A DNA stretch of 64,000 nucleotides from Oscillospiraceae bacterium (GCA_018110905.1 JAGBAZ010000057.1:1-64000); one strand, 5' to 3'; positions 42,704 through 52,313 are shown, numbered from the stretch's first letter. Translations and numbers: made by a program. The notes: a model not told the origin generated them from the letters alone.

Positions 42704-45700
42704 TCAACCCGTAACAGCGTTTATTGGCCCGCCTTCTGCATAATCAAGGAAAGCATCATAAGCATCTGCTTTTTCCGCGAGATTGTACCTTAAACCATAA
42801 TTCATATCGTTTGAAACCATTGTAATATAATCCCGCTCCGCAATAATTTCATAAACTGTTCCGGTTTCAAAATAAACTTTTACCTTGATATAATCTCCGG
42901 AAGGATTTTCGGTAATTTTGTTTCCGTCAAAACGTTCTTCAAGGGAAGAAACTTTTATGTCAGATTTAAAAATACTGAAGAAATTATCAAAGGTATCGTC
43001 TTTTTGAGTATAGCTGTATTTTTCTCCGTTTTCGCCGAAAACAACAACTTCTTTGACCCTTTGGGTACTTACAAGTCCGAACCAATACGGAATTACGTAA
43101 TCCGCCTTTTCAAATTCAGTATTGATTTTATTGACAAAATATTCCCAGGTATCGTCTTCAACCAGCCACTGCTGTCCTCGTTTTCCTTCCGGAACAGCGC
43201 TTCCCCTAAGTATCAATCCTTTTTCGTAAAGTTCAATGCTATATTTTGTTCCGTCATCTTCTCTTATAAATTCGATAAGATCAACTTTAGAAAGAGGTTT
43301 TCCCAAAGCAGAAATACCGGATTCATTGGGGTTTATTGTAAGATTTCTGAGCACAAGAAGGTCGCGAAGTTCATTTGCTATTGCATAATTAACTGCCGCT
43401 GTTTTGGAAGCGTTGCTGAAAAGCGTTACGACGGGTTCAATTTCCTCCGGGATAAGATGCGATTCCGCGGTTGTTGAGCCAACCTGACCTATATCTTTTT
43501 CTTCATTTATCAAGTCATCCATTGTAAGCATGATATCCCATATTTCATCGCTGTAATCGGTGGCGTTGAAATAATAGTTTGTCTTTTGTCCTTTTATGGA
43601 TATACAAAGCATATTTAAATCGGAAGATATCACCATATAATCATTGTCAGTTGTAACTATATGGAAAGCCATACCTCCGGTTGCGGAAGGATTTTGAGGT
43701 TTTCCGGGAATTATCTCTACTTTTCTCAAAAGTTCAAGAAGTTTGTTGACCTGATTTCCGTTTATTGTAACCGTCCTTCCGGAACCTCCTGCCGGAGTGA
43801 ATGCAGCCATAAAGGATTCTATATTTCCGGCATCAAGAGAATCTATGAATTTTTTGAATACATCAGCAACATTTTCATCTCCCCATTCAATTCCGGTGGG
43901 AAGCACGGAATCTGACGGGAAATATTTTCCGCCGCCTTCAAATTCATTGGAAACAAAGGCGTTGAGTTCATAACCAATCTGCGGATTTGTTTCACCCTCT
44001 TCGTAAACTATAAATTCGGCAAGAATTTCTTCCGCAATATTCCACATCGAGCCGAACTCGCCGGAACAGGATTCCGCATCAAAAGCGTATCCGTAAGGTT
44101 CACCTTCTATGCAAATTGTGAAAAATCCGCCGTTGGAAGAAACCGCAATATTTTCGTCCATCGTTTCAATATAGAAAGAAACTCCTCCCCCGGTGTTCGG
44201 GTTCTTTGGTTCACAGGTTACAAGTTCAATCTCTTTAAACCAATCAATTATTTTTGCGGCATTTTCTCTGGATATTTCTGCAACAACAGTTTCATCACTT
44301 GGGAAAGATTCCGCATAAAATCTAATCAATTCTTCATAGTTTATGCTGCTGATAAGTTCTTCGCAGTATTTTTTCTGTTCTTCGTTTGCAAAAACCACTT
44401 CTTTTGGCATGGAGCTTTGATCCGGAGTAAATTTTGTTCCGAAATCGCCAAACGCAACCACACCGCTGTAAGTTTCGATATCGAAAATCCATTCAGCAAA
44501 ACCAAGGCTCTCTTTAAGTTCCGAATCGCTGAAAACTTCCCTACGGATTCTGAAAAGTTTTTCGTCAAATGCCATTCCGGCCTCTCTTCCCGAAAAATCA
44601 ATTGTTCCGAAAAAGTTTGATTTTTCTCCCGGAGCAACAAGCTGTGCTCCGCCGGAATAATTTTCGTTGTTGAACCAAACGCTCCATACCGCGTTGCTGT
44701 AATAGGAAATTTCAGTATTGAAAGAAATATACAAAGGTTTGTTTCCCGTGTTTTCGAACATTACATCAAGCGACAATTTTTCATCATAGAAATATGCGAC
44801 TTTTTCACCATCGATTGTGTAATTTTCGGTTTCAACAATTTCATCCGGAACAGGCGCGCTCGGATTTGTCAGGAAAATCACTCCGAGAGCCACCGCCGCC
44901 GCAATGCAGATTATAACGATGAGAAGAGTTGTTTTCTTAAAATTCATTATACATTTCACCCTTTCTTTAACAGCGCATTCGCCGAAGGAAAGAACACCGC
45001 CATAAAGGGGATTTGTTCCGTTTCCGGCAAGGGCAACAAGACTTTCGGCATATTCCGCGCGAATATCGTTTTTCGATTTTCCAAGAACTTCCTCGTCGCA
45101 GGAAACCTCCATATCACGGATAAAAGCGTTGTAACAGATCCAGACCAGCGGATTGAACCAATGGACATAGAGAGTGAACGTCGCCAAAAGCCGCCAAAGG
45201 TTATCTCCGCGGCGGATATGGGTACATTCATGGGAAATTACCGAATTTATCTTTGCCTCGTCATCAAGGTCAAAATTCATCGGAAGAATTATCTTAGGCC
45301 GGATAAGTCCGCAGACAACCGGGGTTTTGAAAAACTCCGAAAGGCGAATTTTATCGGTGTATTCAATGCTCTCAAATTTCAGTTTCTTGAGCACCGCGAA
45401 ATATCCGATAATTCCGAAAAGGAGCAGTCCCGCTGTTCCGAAAATCCAGACCGTCCCTAGAATTTGGTTTTTATCCATGGGAACTGTGGTGATATCCGGC
45501 CCAGTTACGATTTCTCCCGTTATTGCGGAATGATAAACCCCGTCAACGTTCGGGTTTTCTCTGTCCGGATTTACAAAAACCGGGAAATCCACCCGCTCGT
45601 TTTCGTTTTCAACGAAAACAACCGATGTTCCAAGGTTTTCCTCAACAACCTCCGCTTTCGGAACAATGTTAAAAAAGCTCAGGTTGCTTTCGAGAGAAAA

Positions 45701-45859
45701 CGGAACCATAAGGCGAAGAAAAACCAGCGCCCATGCAATATAGAAGACCTTTCGCGGAACGGTCTTTTTGAAAAGCAGACGCAGAACAAGCAAAACCGCC
45801 ATCAGCGGGATCGCACCGATAGAAAGGTTGAGAATTTTTAAATACAGATCAACACTCAC
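42704..45859 (-). CDS. BlaR1/MecR1-type M56 metallopeptidase 2 with repeated sensor modules
   Basis: A membrane protease of 1051 residues. Helices near residues 8-30, 37-53 and 132-156; zincin HECTH (210-214) plus RGD and third ligand in DMEVSCDEE; a further helix (TTLLIVIICIAAAVALGVIFLT). The ~650-residue outer part contains tandem modules: one with VVAEISRENAAKIIDWFKEIEL..PKNPNTGGG, another with VTINGNQVNKLLELLRKVEI..PQNPSATGG, both followed by a Y-[FA]-[FN]-A segment. No penicillin-binding motifs. The start is GTG 45859, with GAGGTGA upstream; a long extension runs antiparallel through blaI-2 and is rejected. Confidence 0.88.
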   Translation of the reverse strand: MSVDLYLKILNLSIGAIPLMAVLLVLRLLFKKTVPRKVFYIAWALVFLRLMVPFSLESNLSFFNIVPKAEVVEENLGTSVVFVENENERVDFPVFVNPDRENPNVDGVYHSAITGEIVTGPDITTVPMDKNQILGTVWIFGTAGLLLFGIIGYFAVLKKLKFESIEYTDKIRLSEFFKTPVVCGLIRPKIILPMNFDLDDEAKINSVISHECTHIRRGDNLWRLLATFTLYVHWFNPLVWICYNAFIRDMEVSCDEEVLGKSKNDIRAEYAESLVALAGNGTNPLYGGVLSFGECAVKERVKCIMNFKKTTLLIVIICIAAAVALGVIFLTNPSAPVPDEIVETENYTIDGEKVAYFYDEKLSLDVMFENTGNKPLYISFNTEISYYSNAVWSVWFNNENYSGGAQLVAPGEKSNFFGTIDFSGREAGMAFDEKLFRIRREVFSDSELKESLGFAEWIFDIETYSGVVAFGDFGTKFTPDQSSMPKEVVFANEEQKKYCEELISSINYEELIRFYAESFPSDETVVAEISRENAAKIIDWFKEIELVTCEPKNPNTGGGVSFYIETMDENIAVSSNGGFFTICIEGEPYGYAFDAESCSGEFGSMWNIAEEILAEFIVYEEGETNPQIGYELNAFVSNEFEGGGKYFPSDSVLPTGIEWGDENVADVFKKFIDSLDAGNIESFMAAFTPAGGSGRTVTINGNQVNKLLELLRKVEIIPGKPQNPSATGGMAFHIVTTDNDYMVISSDLNMLCISIKGQKTNYYFNATDYSDEIWDIMLTMDDLINEEKDIGQVGSTTAESHLIPEEIEPVVTLFSNASKTAAVNYAIANELRDLLVLRNLTINPNESGISALGKPLSKVDLIEFIREDDGTKYSIELYEKGLILRGSAVPEGKRGQQWLVEDDTWEYFVNKINTEFEKADYVIPYWFGLVSTQRVKEVVVFGENGEKYSYTQKDDTFDNFFSIFKSDIKVSSLEERFDGNKITENPSGDYIKVKVYFETGTVYEIIAERDYITMVSNDMNYGLRYNLAEKADAYDAFLDYAEGGPINAVTG

Positions 45860-45893
45860 AAAAATCACCTCGTTTCTTAAATTAAAAAGTGAT

Positions 45894-46262
45894 TTATTTC
45901 TTTTCGTTGATGATTTTTTTGAGTGCCTCAAGTTCCTCGGAAGAGATATTTTCGTCTTCGAGGAATGCGGAGAAAAACGCGCTTGCGGAGCCATGGAAGA
46001 ATTTATCCACAAGACCCTTTGTTTCGGTTCTGCGCACTTCTTCAAGCGAAAGAAGCGGAGTGCAGAGAAAATCCGGCTCGCTGCGTTCAACGGCGCCCAT
46101 TTCAACAAGGGATTTGATTATTGTATAGGTGGTGTTTTTGTTCCAATCATAACGCTCCGCCGCCATAAGGCAAAGGTTTTTTGCGGTGGTTGCACCGGTT
46201 TCCCAAAGAAGCTGCATAACCTTTACCTGTGAATTGTTGAGTTTTTCTTTCTTCTCTTTCAT
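45894..46262 (-). CDS. BlaI/MecI-family repressor 2
   Basis: This 122-residue winged-helix repressor has LNNSQVKVMQLLWETGATTAKNLCLMAAERYDWNKNTTYTIIKSLVEMGAVERSEPDFLCTPLLSLEEVRR, then a C-terminal helical region. It precedes the second M56 gene by 34 bp, the usual blaI-blaR1 order. ATG 46262 follows AAAGGAGG. Its promoter carries three 16-bp palindromes distinct from the TGTCTAA boxes, so the two repressors probably do not cross-bind. Confidence 0.93.
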   Translation of the reverse strand: MKEKKEKLNNSQVKVMQLLWETGATTAKNLCLMAAERYDWNKNTTYTIIKSLVEMGAVERSEPDFLCTPLLSLEEVRRTETKGLVDKFFHGSASAFFSAFLEDENISSEELEALKKIINEKK

Positions 46263-46279
46263 ATGTAAATCCTCCTTTG

Positions 46280-46351
46280 GACTAAACTTATAGTCTTTGT
46301 ATCTTCAATATAGACTATTTTTATAGTCTTGTCAAGACTAAATTTATAGTC
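46280..46351 (-). promoter_or_regulatory. blaI-2 promoter with three 16-bp palindromic operators
   Basis: Minus-strand TTGACA (46330-46335), 17 bp, TATATT (46307-46312). Operators on the minus strand: GACTATAAGTTTAGTC (46280-46295), GACTATAAAAATAGTC (46313-46328, exactly filling the spacer) and GACTATAAATTTAGTC (46336-46351). Arms GACTA/TAGTC are invariant. This placement would block RNA polymerase fully. Confidence 0.9.
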
Positions 46352-46519
46352 TATTCAAAAAAAGAATATTTTTATCGTTGTGTGCTGCGCAGAAAAACTC
46401 CGCCGACCGGTAGTTTTTTCGATCGGCAAATGGTTTTCTCTTTAATTTTTCAGCAGAATTTGCATTTATAAGCATATCGCGTTATACTGTTTTCAGAAAC
46501 ATTTAAAGGAGTTAACCTT

Positions 46520-46975
46520 ATGGCTGTAAAAAAAATATTTAATACCGCAAAAGCTTTCCGCGATTTCATTGAGCAAAACAGCACTGATTTCAAAGATTTA
46601 TATATCAAAGAAATTTACAACATCGGCAATGCCGAATACCGCGAATCCCCCTTGTTTCTCTATTTCGGCTATTCCGTGATTATGATATTTCTTTCAAACG
46701 GCGTTTTGTCGATGAATATTTATGATAAAGATTTCTTCATTCAGCATATTCGCGCAGGAATTTTCCGTGAAGATCCGGATTCGGAAGAATTCTATCATTT
46801 CAGCTTTACAAATTCCAGGCTGATAAACGACTATGTCCAAAGCATAAACATCGTGGAAAACAGCGACGGAACCATCGATAAAACTGAGCTGGTTTTCAAA
46901 AACGGAAAAAATCTTCATATCCTACAATCCGAACTTGTTGAAGAAGCCATGTGTTCATATGTTTCGGAACAATAA
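46520..46975 (+). CDS. Hypothetical protein
   Basis: A 151-residue soluble protein without signal peptide or membrane segment. It starts MAVKKIFNTAKAFRDFIEQNS and contains LFLYFGYSVIMIFLSNGVLSMNIYDKD and the acidic end. AAAGGAG precedes the ATG by 9 bases and a strong terminator follows, so it looks like a real single gene. I recognise no family; the pattern (immunity-like or SMI1-unlike, small, charged) gives no firm clue. Confidence 0.7.
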   Translation: MAVKKIFNTAKAFRDFIEQNSTDFKDLYIKEIYNIGNAEYRESPLFLYFGYSVIMIFLSNGVLSMNIYDKDFFIQHIRAGIFREDPDSEEFYHFSFTNSRLINDYVQSINIVENSDGTIDKTELVFKNGKNLHILQSELVEEAMCSYVSEQ

Positions 46976-46983
46976 CATAGCTC

Positions 46984-47030
46984 ATAATAAAAAACTCCAC
47001 CCGGTAAAACCAAGTGGAGTTTTTTATTAT
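46984..47030. terminator. Long-stem terminator after the hypothetical gene
   Basis: A perfect 17-bp stem ATAATAAAAAACTCCAC / GTGGAGTTTTTTATTAT with a 13-base loop. Confidence 0.88.
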
Positions 47031-47053
47031 GAAGTTTATATTTTTCTCCGCTG

Positions 47054-47082
47054 TTGAAACTTTCTTTATAATATGTTATACT
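47054..47082 (+). promoter_or_regulatory. trpS promoter
   Basis: TTGAAA (47054-47059), 17 bp, TATACT (47077-47082). No T-box fits in the 67-base leader. Confidence 0.65.
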
Positions 47083-47149
47083 AAAATGTAATTTTATATT
47101 TTAATATGGATGATTACGCAAATTTTCATCTCTTTCAGGAGGTTTTGAT

Positions 47150-48181
47150 ATGGAAAACATCGAAAACACCGCAGCCGCACCGCAGCGTAAAAAACGCATT
47201 TTCAGCGGAATCCAGCCTACCGGCGTATTCACCCTCGGAAACTATCTCGGTGCTATCAAAAACTGGGAAAAGCTCCAGGACGAATATGACTGCATCTATT
47301 CCATCGTAAACATGCATGCCATAACCGTCCGCCAGGACCCTGCGGAACTTCGCAAGCGCACCCTTGAATCCTATGCCCTTGCAATGGCTTGCGGAATCGA
47401 CCCCGAAAAAAGCATTCTCTTTATCCAGAGCCATGTTCCCGCTCACGCAGAAGCAAACTGGATCCTCAGCTGTTCCACCCAGTTCGGCGAACTTTCAAGA
47501 ATGACCCAGTTCAAGGATAAATCCGCAAAACACGCCGACAATATCAATGCCGGTCTTTTCACCTATCCCGTTCTTATGGCAGGCGATATCCTTCTTTATC
47601 AGGCAGATGTCGTTCCGGTCGGCGTTGACCAGAAGCAGCACCTTGAACTTGCGCGCGATATTGCAGAACGTTTCAACGGTCTTTACGGAAAAACTTTCAC
47701 CGTTCCGGAACCCTATATCGCATCTTCCCAGGGCGGCGGCAAAATCATGAGCCTTGCCGACCCCACCAAAAAAATGAGCAAATCCGATGAAAACCCCAAG
47801 GGCTGCGTCTATATTCTTGATGAACCCAACGTTATCATCAAAAAATTCAAATCCGCAGTTACCGACTCCGATATGGAAGTTGCTTACCGCGAAGGAAAAG
47901 ACGGCATCAATAACCTTATGACCATCTACGGCGCAGTTACCGGTTTTTCCATGGATTCCATCCAGCGCGATTTTGAAGGCAAAGGCTACGGCGATTTCAA
48001 AAAAGCGGTAGGCGAAGCCGTTGCGGAACATCTTGCTCCCGTTCGCGAAAATTATTCCAAATATCTTTCCGAAAAAGCATATCTTGAAGAATGCTATCGC
48101 AAAGGCGCAGAACAGGCAGAAAGAATTGCCCAGCGCACCATTGACAAAATGTACAAAAAAGTCGGCTTTGTTGCCAGATAA
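47150..48181 (+). CDS. trpS: Tryptophanyl-tRNA synthetase
   Basis: This 343-residue class Ic synthetase has the HIGH-equivalent FSGIQPTGVFTLGNYLGA, the substrate loop ADILLYQADVVPVGVDQKQHLELARDIAERFN and KMSKS (in KKMSKSDENPKG). A 10-residue N-terminal extension precedes the core. AGGAGG lies 7 bases before ATG 47150. It is followed 9 bp later by ymdB, so the three genes to 50508 probably form an operon. Confidence 0.96.
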   Translation: MENIENTAAAPQRKKRIFSGIQPTGVFTLGNYLGAIKNWEKLQDEYDCIYSIVNMHAITVRQDPAELRKRTLESYALAMACGIDPEKSILFIQSHVPAHAEANWILSCSTQFGELSRMTQFKDKSAKHADNINAGLFTYPVLMAGDILLYQADVVPVGVDQKQHLELARDIAERFNGLYGKTFTVPEPYIASSQGGGKIMSLADPTKKMSKSDENPKGCVYILDEPNVIIKKFKSAVTDSDMEVAYREGKDGINNLMTIYGAVTGFSMDSIQRDFEGKGYGDFKKAVGEAVAEHLAPVRENYSKYLSEKAYLEECYRKGAEQAERIAQRTIDKMYKKVGFVAR

Positions 48182-48190
48182 GGTGAAAAT

Positions 48191-48976
48191 ATGCGAATCA
48201 TTGCAATCGGCGACGTTATGGGCACCGTTGGTGTCGAAGCGCTTCGCCGCCATCTTCCCGCAATCAAAAAAAGATATTCTCCGGATATCATTATAGTAAA
48301 CGGCGAAAACGCCGGCGATAACAGCAGCATCACAGCAAGAAACTGCGATGCTCTTTTCGCCATGGGCGCCGATGTTATAACCGGCGGAAACCATTCTCTC
48401 CGCAACAAGGATATGGACGAAATTTACGAACGCGGCTATGGTGCATTGCGTCCGGAAAACCTTCATCCCAATGCTCCCGGTTCCGGCGTTTACGTTTATG
48501 AAAAAGGAAAATACCGCTGTGCAGTAATAAACCTTATCGGCAACGTTTTTCTTGACCTTGCTTATGAAAGCCCGTTTATTGCCGCGGAAAAAATTATAAA
48601 AAAACTCGGAATAAAAAACGTTGTTATTGATATCCATGCCGAAGCAACAAGTGAAAAAATCGCCCTCGGAAGATATGTTGAGGGCAAAGCTTCCCTTGTT
48701 TTCGGAACCCACACCCATGTTCCCACCGCAGACGAATGTATTCTTCCCGGCGGAACTGCCTATATTACTGATATCGGCATGTGCGGACCCATTGATTCCG
48801 TTCTCGGCGTTGTGACAAAATGTTCCACCGATTTTATGATAACCCATCTCCGCGGAAAGGGAATGGAAATTGCAAAAGGTCCCTGCAAAGTTCAGGGAAT
48901 TTTCACCGAAACAGATGATTCCACAGGAAAGGCGCTCTGCATTGAGCGATTTGAGATAACAGATCCCGTAAAATGA
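48191..48976 (+). CDS. ymdB: YmdB-family metallophosphoesterase (2',3'-cyclic nucleotide phosphodiesterase)
   Basis: This 261-residue TIGR00282 protein has the dinuclear metal motifs IGDVMG, VNGENAG, TGGNH, DIHAEATSEK and FGTHTHVPTAD. In B. subtilis YmdB has phosphodiesterase activity, lies beside rny, and affects biofilm and motility. Here it is 37 kb from rny and joined to trpS and a solute-binding lipoprotein instead; the stop overlaps the next start by 4 bp (ATGA). Confidence 0.94.
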   Translation: MRIIAIGDVMGTVGVEALRRHLPAIKKRYSPDIIIVNGENAGDNSSITARNCDALFAMGADVITGGNHSLRNKDMDEIYERGYGALRPENLHPNAPGSGVYVYEKGKYRCAVINLIGNVFLDLAYESPFIAAEKIIKKLGIKNVVIDIHAEATSEKIALGRYVEGKASLVFGTHTHVPTADECILPGGTAYITDIGMCGPIDSVLGVVTKCSTDFMITHLRGKGMEIAKGPCKVQGIFTETDDSTGKALCIERFEITDPVK

Positions 48977-50508
48977 GATTTTTGAATATAATGTCTTTTT
49001 TTCTCGCAGTTCTTCTGGTTCTGACAGGCTGCGAATCGCAGACAGTAACTCCCCCGGTTACGGAAGTTCCGGTTCCTTCGGAACCGGCTGCCCCGGAAAA
49101 CATTACCGAGGAAGAACTTTTTGAATTCCGTATTCCGTTTGATTACGAGGAAGGAATTTCACCATATACCACCCTTTCGAAACCAAACCGTTTTGTCTGT
49201 GAACTTGTTTACCGTTCGATTGTAAAACTTAAGTCAGATTACAGTTACGAACTTGACCTTGTTTCCGAAATTTATACCGAAGACAACATCACCTGGTATA
49301 TTTATCTTTATGAAGGCGACACTTTTCCTAACGGAACGGAATTTACCGCCTATGACCTTCGCTATTCATTCCAGCAGGCAATGGACGAAGGAAGTTATTA
49401 CGCAAAAAGCCTTGAGATAGTAAGTTCCATCAAGGTTGTCAACGCAACCTGCCTCAGGGTAACTCTTTACCATGCGGACCGATATTTCCCCAATCTTCTT
49501 ACCTTTCCGGTAATTTCTTACGAAACAATCAACGATCCGCTTTATTTCCCGAATTATTATTATTTCAGCGAAGACGGAACAAAACTTCTCTGCGACGGTT
49601 ATTCCGCCGCCCAGGAAATCGAACTTGTTCCTGCCGACGATATGGATCTTCTCACCTACGAAATGAGAATGGGCCGTTATGACTGTATTTATGTTCCGGA
49701 TCCTCTTGACAGCGGTTCCGCCGCAAATGGAGGCACCCTTGGCATGCAGAGCAACCGCCTTGTTTATCTCGGAATGAACAGCTACTATGCTTTCACCTAT
49801 TATTCCGATTTCCGCCGTGCCGTTTCTGCCGCCATCGATTACGACCGAATCGTTACCGATGTTTACGGACATTTTGCTTCCGCACCGAAAAAGCTTTATA
49901 ATCCGGATTTTTACGAAATGCAGTACGTTTCCAAAAACAGCCTTGACCTTATGTCCGCAAACCTTATCCTTGATGACATGGGTTTTGACAACCGCGATGA
50001 TGAAGGTTTCCGCACAAACAAGCGCGGAAAAAGAATTTCGCTGAAGCTCATCGTTTGCAACGAAAGCACCGTTAAGGTCGAACTTGCAAACGCCGTTGCG
50101 GAAATGCTCCTTGAAGCCGGACTTGAAGTCAAAGTTGTTCCCCTTTCCTATGCTTCGTTCATGGTCGATCTCCAGAACGGAAACTATGACCTCTATATTG
50201 CTGAAATGCGCCTTGGCGCCGATATGGATTTTACAAAGATCCTTACACCTTATGAATATCAGTATTCGGATTTTGAATATATCAATTACGGTGTTCCCAA
50301 CAGTGAAAAACTTTATTTCAGCTGGCTCGGTTTTATGGGCGGAACCGTTACCCCTTCCGAATTTGCTTCCGTTTTTGAAGATATAATGCCTTTCGCGCCC
50401 CTTTGTTACACAAAAGGCTGCGCAATTTTCAACCGAGACCTTCCTTTTACCCTTTTCGGAACGGATTTTAACATGTTTTATAACATTCTTGAGTGGAAAA
50501 TCGGATAA
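48973..50508 (+). CDS. Family 5 extracellular solute-binding lipoprotein
   Basis: A 511-residue lipoprotein with signal peptide and lipobox (VLTGC, Cys near 20) and a Pro/Glu-rich linker. The SBP family 5 pattern follows: DLVSEIYTEDNITWYIYLYEGDTFPNGTEFTAYDLRYSFQQAMD, AAIDYDRIV and LYNPDF. Family members bind peptides or oligosaccharides for ABC importers; no permease or ATPase genes are near, so it may be an orphan or a sensor. The start overlaps ymdB by 4 bp. Confidence 0.9.
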   Translation: MRFLNIMSFFLAVLLVLTGCESQTVTPPVTEVPVPSEPAAPENITEEELFEFRIPFDYEEGISPYTTLSKPNRFVCELVYRSIVKLKSDYSYELDLVSEIYTEDNITWYIYLYEGDTFPNGTEFTAYDLRYSFQQAMDEGSYYAKSLEIVSSIKVVNATCLRVTLYHADRYFPNLLTFPVISYETINDPLYFPNYYYFSEDGTKLLCDGYSAAQEIELVPADDMDLLTYEMRMGRYDCIYVPDPLDSGSAANGGTLGMQSNRLVYLGMNSYYAFTYYSDFRRAVSAAIDYDRIVTDVYGHFASAPKKLYNPDFYEMQYVSKNSLDLMSANLILDDMGFDNRDDEGFRTNKRGKRISLKLIVCNESTVKVELANAVAEMLLEAGLEVKVVPLSYASFMVDLQNGNYDLYIAEMRLGADMDFTKILTPYEYQYSDFEYINYGVPNSEKLYFSWLGFMGGTVTPSEFASVFEDIMPFAPLCYTKGCAIFNRDLPFTLFGTDFNMFYNILEWKIG

Positions 50509-50544
50509 TTTTTAATATTTTTTCGGTTTTTTACAAATTTTTCT

Positions 50545-50573
50545 TTTACATATGGTATATTTTATGTTATACT
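50545..50573 (+). promoter_or_regulatory. fakA promoter
   Basis: TTTACA (50545-50550), 17 bp, TATACT (50568-50573). The leader of about 115 bases shows no obvious regulatory fold. Confidence 0.55.
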
Positions 50574-50693
50574 ATATCTTGGTATGTACTCTGAAAAGTA
50601 CGCACTTTTATTTATGTGAATTATTTTGTGGTAAAAATAAATCCGAACGTAACAATAAACTTTATCAGGAAAATTTAAGAGGAGTTGAGACTT

Positions 50694-52313
50694 TTGATAA
50701 ACGGAAAGCAGCTTCGCGATGCTTTTATTTCCGGAGCCAACAACCTTTGCAACAGAAAAGCGGAGGTTGACGCACTTAACGTATTTCCCGTTCCCGACGG
50801 CGACACCGGCACCAACATGTCCATGACCATCGGCAACGGCGCAAAAGAACTTGAAAAACTTGATGATAACGCCACTGTTGAAGAAGTTGCAAAGGTTGCC
50901 TCTTCCGGCTTCCTTCGCGGCGCAAGAGGAAACTCCGGCGTAATCCTTTCCCTTCTTTTCCGCGGTTTTTCCAAAGGAATGAAAGGCAAGGAAACCGCCA
51001 CCGGCGCCGATATTGCCGCAGCTTTCTCCCTTGGTGTTGAAGCAGCTTATAAAGCAGTTATGAAACCCACCGAAGGAACCATCCTCACCGTTTCCCGCTG
51101 CGCTGCTGAAAAAGCAACCGAAATCGTAAAATATGACGATTCCACCGTTGCTGTTTTTTACGGAATGTATCTCCAGAGCAAACGCACCCTTGCACAGACC
51201 CCCGAAATGCTCCCCATCCTTAAAAAGAGCGGAGTTGTTGATGCCGGCGGCCAGGGCCTTGTTTATATCTTTGAAGGTATGTGGTCCGTAATTTCCGAAG
51301 GAAAGATCATCATGCCCAAAACCGCAGAAGAATCTTCCGCAAAAGCAGATGAATACACTTATTGTGTTGAAGCTGTTGCAAAACGCGGCGAAAACGCTTC
51401 CGAAGGTTTTGAAAAAGCAATTTCCGCTTTCGGCGAAATTGTTGAATATACCGAAGGAACCCAGGGTGCAAAATTCCACATCCACACCAACGAACCCGGA
51501 AAAGTTATTACCGAAGCGCTTTCTTTCGGAACCCTTCTTGCAACCAAGGTTGAGAACATGAGCATTGCTCATACCGAACTCAATTTTGAATATGAAGCAC
51601 CCGCAGAGGAAAGCAAGGAAGAAAAATTCCCCTATGCAGAAGTTGATCCTTCCGTTGAATACGGCTTTGTTTCCGTTTGTGCAGGAAAAGGTCTTACCGA
51701 CGTTTTTGCCGACCTTGGCTGCGACAACATTGTTTCCGGCGGACAGACCATGAACCCTTCCACCGAAGATATTCTTGCTGCTGTTCAGGCAACCCCCGCA
51801 AAGAACGTTTTCGTTCTTCCCAATAACAAAAACATTGTTATGGCCGCAATGCAGGCTGCCGAAATCGCCGACAGAAACGTTGTTGTTATCCCCAGCAAAA
51901 CCGTTCCCCAGGGAATTTCCGCAATGCTCGCCTATGACTGCGATGCTTCCGTTAAGGAAAACACCGAAGCAATGAACGAAGCTCTTTCTTCCGTAACAAC
52001 CGGTCAGGTAACTTTTGCCGCAAGGGATTCCGATTTTGACGGTCACAAAATCAAAGAGGGCGAACTTCTTGCCATGAAAGAAGGCAAAATGCTCTATACC
52101 GGCAAGGAAATGGATCTTATCTGCAGCCGCCTTGCAAAAGCTCTTGTTTCCAAAGAAACTTCCATGGTAACTATTTATTACGGCGAAGACGTTTCCGAAG
52201 AACAGGCCGAAGCTATCCGCACCGTTATTGAAGGAAAACTTCCGAACTCTATCGAAGTCAACACCATCTACGGCGGCCAGCCCGTTTATTACTACATCAT
52301 CAGCGCGGAATAA
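50694..52313 (+). CDS. fakA: DAK2-domain fatty acid kinase A-like protein
   Basis: A protein of 539 residues. The N-terminal DAK2 nucleotide-binding domain has NVFPVPDGDTGTNMSMT, SSGFLRGARGNSGVILS and VVDAGGQGL; the middle region and the C-terminal DegV-like region (FVSVCAGKGLTDVFADLGCDNIVSGGQTMNPSTEDIL) complete the YloV/FakA architecture. FakA phosphorylates fatty acids bound by FakB (DegV) for phospholipid synthesis. Its usual neighbour asp23 is absent. TTG 50694 is chosen for its AGAGGAG at 9-base spacing; TTG 50685 abuts that site. It would begin MINGKQL. Confidence 0.93.
   Translation: MINGKQLRDAFISGANNLCNRKAEVDALNVFPVPDGDTGTNMSMTIGNGAKELEKLDDNATVEEVAKVASSGFLRGARGNSGVILSLLFRGFSKGMKGKETATGADIAAAFSLGVEAAYKAVMKPTEGTILTVSRCAAEKATEIVKYDDSTVAVFYGMYLQSKRTLAQTPEMLPILKKSGVVDAGGQGLVYIFEGMWSVISEGKIIMPKTAEESSAKADEYTYCVEAVAKRGENASEGFEKAISAFGEIVEYTEGTQGAKFHIHTNEPGKVITEALSFGTLLATKVENMSIAHTELNFEYEAPAEESKEEKFPYAEVDPSVEYGFVSVCAGKGLTDVFADLGCDNIVSGGQTMNPSTEDILAAVQATPAKNVFVLPNNKNIVMAAMQAAEIADRNVVVIPSKTVPQGISAMLAYDCDASVKENTEAMNEALSSVTTGQVTFAARDSDFDGHKIKEGELLAMKEGKMLYTGKEMDLICSRLAKALVSKETSMVTIYYGEDVSEEQAEAIRTVIEGKLPNSIEVNTIYGGQPVYYYIISAE

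Noticed and set aside
45894..46108. N-terminal extension of M56 protease 2 in another frame over blaI-2
   Set aside because: The conserved fold begins at GTG 45859, which has its own GAGGTGA site.
30731..46262. Beta-lactam resistance island
   Set aside because: BlaI and BlaR1-like proteins are present, but no beta-lactamase, PBP or penicillin-binding sensor motif is seen; calling it resistance would be unsupported.
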